A stretch of 9,498 bases of DNA from Candidatus Woesearchaeota archaeon (GTDB lineage: Archaea; Nanobdellota; Nanobdellia; Woesearchaeales; J091). Positions 6,149-9,498 of this stretch are shown in pieces (positions within the stretch are counted from its first letter, which is position 1; the number at the start of each line of letters is the position of its first letter). The DNA lies in assembly GCA_003695045.1 (NCBI GenBank), contig RFJB01000098.1:1-9498 (forward strand). The letters run 5' to 3'. The notes beneath the pieces were generated by a model that was not told the origin of the DNA, did not search any database, and saw only the letters and a list, made by a program, of their open reading frames with translations. The position numbers were made by a program, and so were the translations under genes.

Positions 6149-6478
6149 ATGGAACTGAGAGTGCTTTTGCTGGTGCCGGTTTACGGCATGATGGTCCTTC
6201 TGTTGGGAGCCCAACTTTTAGATATTGCGGAGTCCGCAAGCGCAAAAACAGTGGCGTTTGCAAGCGACATGGAAGCTGCAGTAGATTGCGCCATGCGGGC
6301 AATACCCCTTCAGGAGTGCAGCCCAGGCATATTCTCGCACGACTTCAAGCCGGAAATCAACGGCACGCTGAACGCGACAGAGGAGTTCCTCAGGGCGCTG
6401 CATGCGAGAACCGGAGGGCTTGACGTGAGTGTGAACGAGACAGAAAACGCCACGATAGTCGTGATAATAAAAGAATAA
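6149..6478 (+). CDS. Small single-pass membrane protein
   Basis: The product is 109 residues from the ATG at 6149. Residues about 4-24 form one hydrophobic helix (LLLVPVYGMMVLLLG), without a class III pilin cleavage motif or a convincing Sec cleavage site, so it is probably an uncleaved anchor. The remainder is predicted to face outside, since it contains several N-x-S/T sequons (NGT, NAT, NET and another NAT). Two cysteines at C43 and C52 could pair. It ends in a beta-like NATIVVIIKE. An in-frame GTG at 6125 would add eight residues but has no better ribosome site. The gene is divergent from the secreted-protein gene and ends only 10 nt from the convergent surface gene. A T-rich stretch at 6490-6502 may end its transcript. 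No family is recognised. Confidence 0.75.
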   Translation: MELRVLLLVPVYGMMVLLLGAQLLDIAESASAKTVAFASDMEAAVDCAMRAIPLQECSPGIFSHDFKPEINGTLNATEEFLRALHARTGGLDVSVNETENATIVVIIKE

Positions 6479-6488
6479 CTATAGTGCT

Positions 6489-8456
6489 TCACTTCTTTTC
6501 TTCCGCGTTCTCCTTTATCTGCCGGATTCTCTGTTCTATTTCGGAGAGTTCCTGCTCCGGCGGCTTGTGTCCGTGGTGGCTGCCGTGACGCGAGTGCGCA
6601 GCTGACGAATGGCGATGGTGCTCACCGGCGCTTCTGGTTTCGTTGAGAATAGCTCTTATCTTCGTGCTTGTATCTGGTTCGGTTTCCCTCTTGAGGTGCT
6701 TTATTCTCCTCTCCAGTTCGGAAGCGCGCCGCACCTTCTCCGTTCTCCTGCGCTTTGAAACAACAAAATAGATGACAGGCAGGAGGACTGCGACAGACAG
6801 CCCCAGGATTTCAATAAATCTTGTTGAAGAGAATTTCATATCAGAACGGACAACATTCTCCATGACAAGCGTTTTCATTATCATGCTGGAGGAAACGCCG
6901 AACACCTGGGGGAGAAGCTCTATGCCCGCGCGCTCATTGGTCACATAAGTAACAGTCCATGTGTCAGCCGGCGGTATTTCATCAATCTTCCACACCCCTT
7001 TTGAGTAGGGCTGTTTTGATATTTCCCTGAAAACGTCAGATGATGCAAGGTACTCTTTGAGGACGACATCCTTTATTGGAGTTTGGCCCATGTTCATAAC
7101 ATCAATCTTCACCACAACTTCGTCATTTATTGAATAACGAATTGTCTTCTGGATGTAAATCATCTTTTCAGGCACATACTGCCTCACGAAAGGAATTGTC
7201 TGCGAATACAGGGTATCCTCGGAAAGAACGAGCTTCGCCGCGGGAAAGTAATCCAGACCTATTGAGATGTTGTCCGAATAAAGAAGGGAGTATCTCATGA
7301 TTAGGGGTTTTTTGGGAGGAATTTTCACATGCCATGTCGCGTTCGTGCCCGAAGAATTGCCGGGCAGGGAAGCAAACTGGAATCCCGAAGGGATTGAGTC
7401 GTACAGCCAGCCCTCGCGTGTTTCAAAACCGAGATTTGTCAGAGCAATCTCGACCTCTGCCGTGTCGCCCGGCTGGAACACCGTCTTAGAAACCGACTTC
7501 TGAATGAATACCGGCTGTTCAAGAAGGGAGATGTTTGTTCCGTTTTCAAGCGCTTCAACTTCCTCGCCCTCAATAAGAAGAACGTCCTCCTGCGTGAATC
7601 TCTTAACAGAATTGCTTCCGGTAATTATGACGTCAGGTATGTATACATCAGAGGAAAGCCAGTAGACCTCTCCTTCAGAAGCATTCGTGTCAAGCACATC
7701 GATGTCATAGATTTCTCCCGGCTCAAGCACCCGCTTCGGGAAACGCTCATTCGGGAACTCCCATGTTGCGAGCCACCCTGTAGTGTAGTTCTGATTCGGG
7801 TTCATTCCCGCTGTCTTGATTATCCTTATTCGTTCTATGTAATACTTGAAGGGTGTGGGGTTGGAAAGGACAACCGTAACAAGCCGGCCTTTTCTGCCGG
7901 TTACGTTCTCCTTTTCAAGATTTGACTTCTGAAGCGACCCCATCAAGCTTGAGTACAGGCGTCCCTCTTCGGTCCCGTAATGCTTTCTCAGAAAGCGAAC
8001 AATTCCTGATTCAAAGACGCCTCTGCCCGGGTCCATGGGGTCTACAAGAGGTATGCCAACAATCTTGTATTCAAAGGAGATGTTACTCATCGGGGGAAGA
8101 GAACTCACAACAATCTTGTCCACATCAATGTAGTGTGTGCCCGAGGTTTCAACAACAGTCATGGGATAGAGGGTAAATGGAAGAACGACATCATAAAGCG
8201 TGACATTGGAAGGATTGATAACCCACGCTGTTCCGTTCACATTGGTGACAAAGTAATTGTCATAGTAGCTGATTATCTTGCCGCGCTCATCAAAGCGAAA
8301 TTCAACCTGGACCTCGGCGTGCGCAGACAGTGATGAAATGAGCAGCAGGGAGAAGAATGAAAAGAGAAGGGCGGAGAACCGCACGGTTTTGGAAAGGCGT
8401 GCTGCAAGAACTGCGGACATGCTCCTATGAAAGACGCCTGAAAGAGAGATTGACAT
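6489..8456 (-). CDS. Membrane-anchored surface protein, DUF11-like repeats
   Basis: The 655-residue product has a basic N-region, a hydrophobic signal core and likely cleavage at SAHA|EVQ (about residue 47). A long ectodomain rich in N-x-S/T sequons follows, then a membrane span near 548-566 and a cytoplasmic tail of about 89 residues. Two related beta-domains of the DUF11/CARDB kind lie at about 315-417 and 433-525; they open with VFIQKSVSKTVFQPGD and IYIQKTIRYSINDEV and carry the N-G/M-G motif of such repeats. The tail is basic, then holds eight histidines within about 20 residues, then a coiled-coil end. The start at 8456 has AGGTG 8 nt upstream, built into the stop codon of the preceding gene; GTG 8465 and ATG 8462 are too close to it. 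A surface adhesion or scaffold role is inference. Confidence 0.85.
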   Translation of the reverse strand: MSISLSGVFHRSMSAVLAARLSKTVRFSALLFSFFSLLLISSLSAHAEVQVEFRFDERGKIISYYDNYFVTNVNGTAWVINPSNVTLYDVVLPFTLYPMTVVETSGTHYIDVDKIVVSSLPPMSNISFEYKIVGIPLVDPMDPGRGVFESGIVRFLRKHYGTEEGRLYSSLMGSLQKSNLEKENVTGRKGRLVTVVLSNPTPFKYYIERIRIIKTAGMNPNQNYTTGWLATWEFPNERFPKRVLEPGEIYDIDVLDTNASEGEVYWLSSDVYIPDVIITGSNSVKRFTQEDVLLIEGEEVEALENGTNISLLEQPVFIQKSVSKTVFQPGDTAEVEIALTNLGFETREGWLYDSIPSGFQFASLPGNSSGTNATWHVKIPPKKPLIMRYSLLYSDNISIGLDYFPAAKLVLSEDTLYSQTIPFVRQYVPEKMIYIQKTIRYSINDEVVVKIDVMNMGQTPIKDVVLKEYLASSDVFREISKQPYSKGVWKIDEIPPADTWTVTYVTNERAGIELLPQVFGVSSSMIMKTLVMENVVRSDMKFSSTRFIEILGLSVAVLLPVIYFVVSKRRRTEKVRRASELERRIKHLKRETEPDTSTKIRAILNETRSAGEHHRHSSAAHSRHGSHHGHKPPEQELSEIEQRIRQIKENAEEKK

Positions 8457-8467
8457 CAACATCACAC

Positions 8468-9367
8468 CTACCAGCGTCGTTTGAGAAGTATAATAAACAT
8501 TGCAAGGAGAAGTGCTATCAGAACCGCCCAGAACAGGTTTACCGCTCTTATGCCGAGCTTGGGAAGGGGAAGGGGAGAGTACTCAAACTCCAGCAGATTG
8601 GCATTTTTCCATTCTATAACTCTCTGGCCTTCCTGTTTTGAGACAGTCGCATTGGGGGCAAAAGTAACCTTGTATTTCTCGGGAATGTGGAATCTCACAA
8701 CTTCCGACTGTCTGGGAATGGTTGTTTCCTCAATCGGAACATTGATTTCATAGAACAACAGTCCGCTTGGCTCAAACGGCATGTCGTAGGAAACATACAA
8801 GTCGTAGTGAAAGCCGGGAAGGAGCGGGTCCCATACGCTGACAACAAGGTCTGTTTCTTTCTGCCCTTTCAGAACCGTCGTGGTTAATTTGGAGTGGTAG
8901 GCGTTTGATGCCTCCACATTGTCTATGGAAGGGCCGAAGAATTTGCCTTTCTTCTCCTCTCTCAACTTGAAGTGAAGTTCTCCCGGAATGATGGGGTTTG
9001 GGCCGATGTTCTTGAGGCGCATAGAACGTTCAATATGAAGATAACCGTCTTTCAGCGTGAGGTCTGTTTCGTACTTGCTGAAGGCGACAACTTCGGCGCG
9101 GGCAGATATGGAGCCGAGCGAGAGGGACGCCAAACTAACAGACACAATAAGAAATGCGAGGAAGAGCACTGATGACAATTTTGGCCTGAAAAAGTGGTTA
9201 AGTGCTATTAAAACCCCCTCTTTTTTTTTGTGAATGATGAGACATCGGGAAGCATATCCCTGCTGGATTTCGCACGAGACCGTGCGGATATGCATCGCGG
9301 ATAGCGCAGCAGCAACGCAAGGATATGAAACCGCAAGCAAAAAAGAAGGGTCAGCAAAACCCTTCAT
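8468..9367 (-). CDS. Membrane-anchored surface protein, uncertain start
   Basis: The secure part runs from about 9208 to the TAG at 8468. It has a signal peptide (NHFFRPK, a hydrophobic core, cleavage at SARA|EVV), an ectodomain of about 180 residues that looks all-beta, and a C-terminal membrane span followed by KRRW. Residue numbers here count from the ATG at 9367 (299 aa), which places the signal core at 66-86 and the anchor at 276-295. That ATG is doubtful: it lies inside a hairpin-T6 terminator, and its first 52 residues would be read through a bulged hairpin. A GAGGGGG site at 9214-9220 points to a start near 9208, where the codon is ATA; TTG 9175 and GTG 9169 are alternatives. It is the first gene of an operon with the larger surface protein, 11 nt before that gene's ATG. 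No family is recognised. Confidence 0.78.
   Translation of the reverse strand: MKGFADPSFLLAVSYPCVAAALSAMHIRTVSCEIQQGYASRCLIIHKKKEGVLIALNHFFRPKLSSVLFLAFLIVSVSLASLSLGSISARAEVVAFSKYETDLTLKDGYLHIERSMRLKNIGPNPIIPGELHFKLREEKKGKFFGPSIDNVEASNAYHSKLTTTVLKGQKETDLVVSVWDPLLPGFHYDLYVSYDMPFEPSGLLFYEINVPIEETTIPRQSEVVRFHIPEKYKVTFAPNATVSKQEGQRVIEWKNANLLEFEYSPLPLPKLGIRAVNLFWAVLIALLLAMFIILLKRRW
9252..9293. other. Bulged long hairpin, possible structured RNA
   Basis: GCATATC (9252-9258) pairs with GATATGC (9287-9293), and CGCACG (9271-9276) with CGTGCG (9281-9286), around a 4-nt AGAC loop. This gives 13 perfect pairs interrupted by one 12-nt bulge on a single side (9259-9270). Weaker pairs extend outward to about 9245-9300. 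It lies upstream of the surface operon, in sequence that probably does not code for protein. It may be a leader element, a small RNA or a protein-binding palindrome; I recognise no known RNA class. Confidence 0.5.
9339..9365 (-). terminator. Hairpin-T6 terminator
   Basis: On minus, GAAGGGT and ACCCTTC form a perfect 7-bp stem around TTTGCTG and are followed by CTTTTTT-like sequence (six T at 9344-9339). It starts 2 nt after the TAA at 9370-9368, so it would end the upstream transcript. It includes the last base of the ATG at 9367-9365. Confidence 0.75.
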
Positions 9368-9498
9368 TTACTTGCCCTTCAGTTTGTTTATCGTTTCGGA
9401 TATCTCTGCCTGTCTGGAATGCCCCTTGTCTTTGTGTTGCGCTACTGTGTCCAGTTTCTTATTAATTCTGGAAGTCATTAATAAATTTACTGCATTCA
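9368..9498 (-). CDS. 3' end of ORF entering from outside window
   Basis: The minus frame is open from the window edge to TAA 9370-9368, giving about 42 codons. The last part is charged and helical (KKLDTVAQHKDKGHSRQAEI, ending INKLKGK). An internal ATG at 9478 would make a 36-residue protein, but it has no ribosome site and the frame stays open upstream, so it is more likely the C-terminus of a longer protein. The hairpin terminator directly after the stop supports it being a real transcribed gene. Function unknown. Confidence 0.55.
   Translation of the reverse strand, partial: NAVNLLMTSRINKKLDTVAQHKDKGHSRQAEISETINKLKGK

Noticed and set aside
6479..6488. The 10-nt gap between convergent genes as a special element
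   Set aside because: Tight convergent spacing is common in compact archaeal genomes, and no hairpin is visible.
9252..9293. tRNA or H/ACA guide RNA
   Set aside because: There is no cloverleaf and no T-loop or CCA features. The bulge is one-sided and no ACA follows the stem.
9233..9300. C/D box small RNA on plus (ATGATGA at 9233-9239)
   Set aside because: No CTGA D box follows at a usable distance, and no C'/D' pair was seen.

Overview
The window looks like a chromosomal segment of an archaeon. It carries a group II chaperonin (thermosome), an archaellin with a class III signal peptide and the family's C-terminal LYP ending, archaeal BRE/TATA promoters, and Shine-Dalgarno sites of the GAGGTGAT type. 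The coiled-coil and proline-rich proteins and the small secreted proteins resemble what I remember from DPANN genomes, but the lineage is inference. I saw no tRNA, rRNA, CRISPR array or mobile element.

Layout. 1-1016 (minus): two adjacent genes, a coiled-coil protein with a proline-rich tail and then a highly charged coiled-coil protein that runs off the window. 1017-2055 (plus): from a shared promoter region, a 27-codon cysteine-rich ORF overlaps a rhomboid intramembrane protease by four bases. 2076-3710 (minus): a thermosome subunit with its own promoter and a T-rich terminator, convergent with the rhomboid. 3868-5133 (minus): a long archaellin with no other archaellum genes beside it. 5280-5957 (minus): a secreted protein of 225 residues, closed by a hairpin terminator. 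6149-6478 (plus): a small single-pass membrane protein. 6489-9367 (minus): an operon of two signal-peptide, ectodomain, membrane-anchor proteins. 9368-9498 (minus): the 3' end of another ORF, closed by a second hairpin terminator.

Most of the window is therefore cell-surface biology: archaellin, a secreted protein, three membrane-anchored proteins and an intramembrane protease, plus one housekeeping chaperonin. The genes sit in short, mostly separate transcription units with readable promoters and terminators.

The points most worth following are: the uncatalogued 27-codon ORF; an 18-bp perfect palindrome abutting the archaellin TATA box; a bulged hairpin in 9252-9293, in a stretch where the surface operon's first ORF is probably not really coding; the resulting start-codon puzzle; and the two-gene surface operon, whose second product has a histidine-rich cytoplasmic tail.
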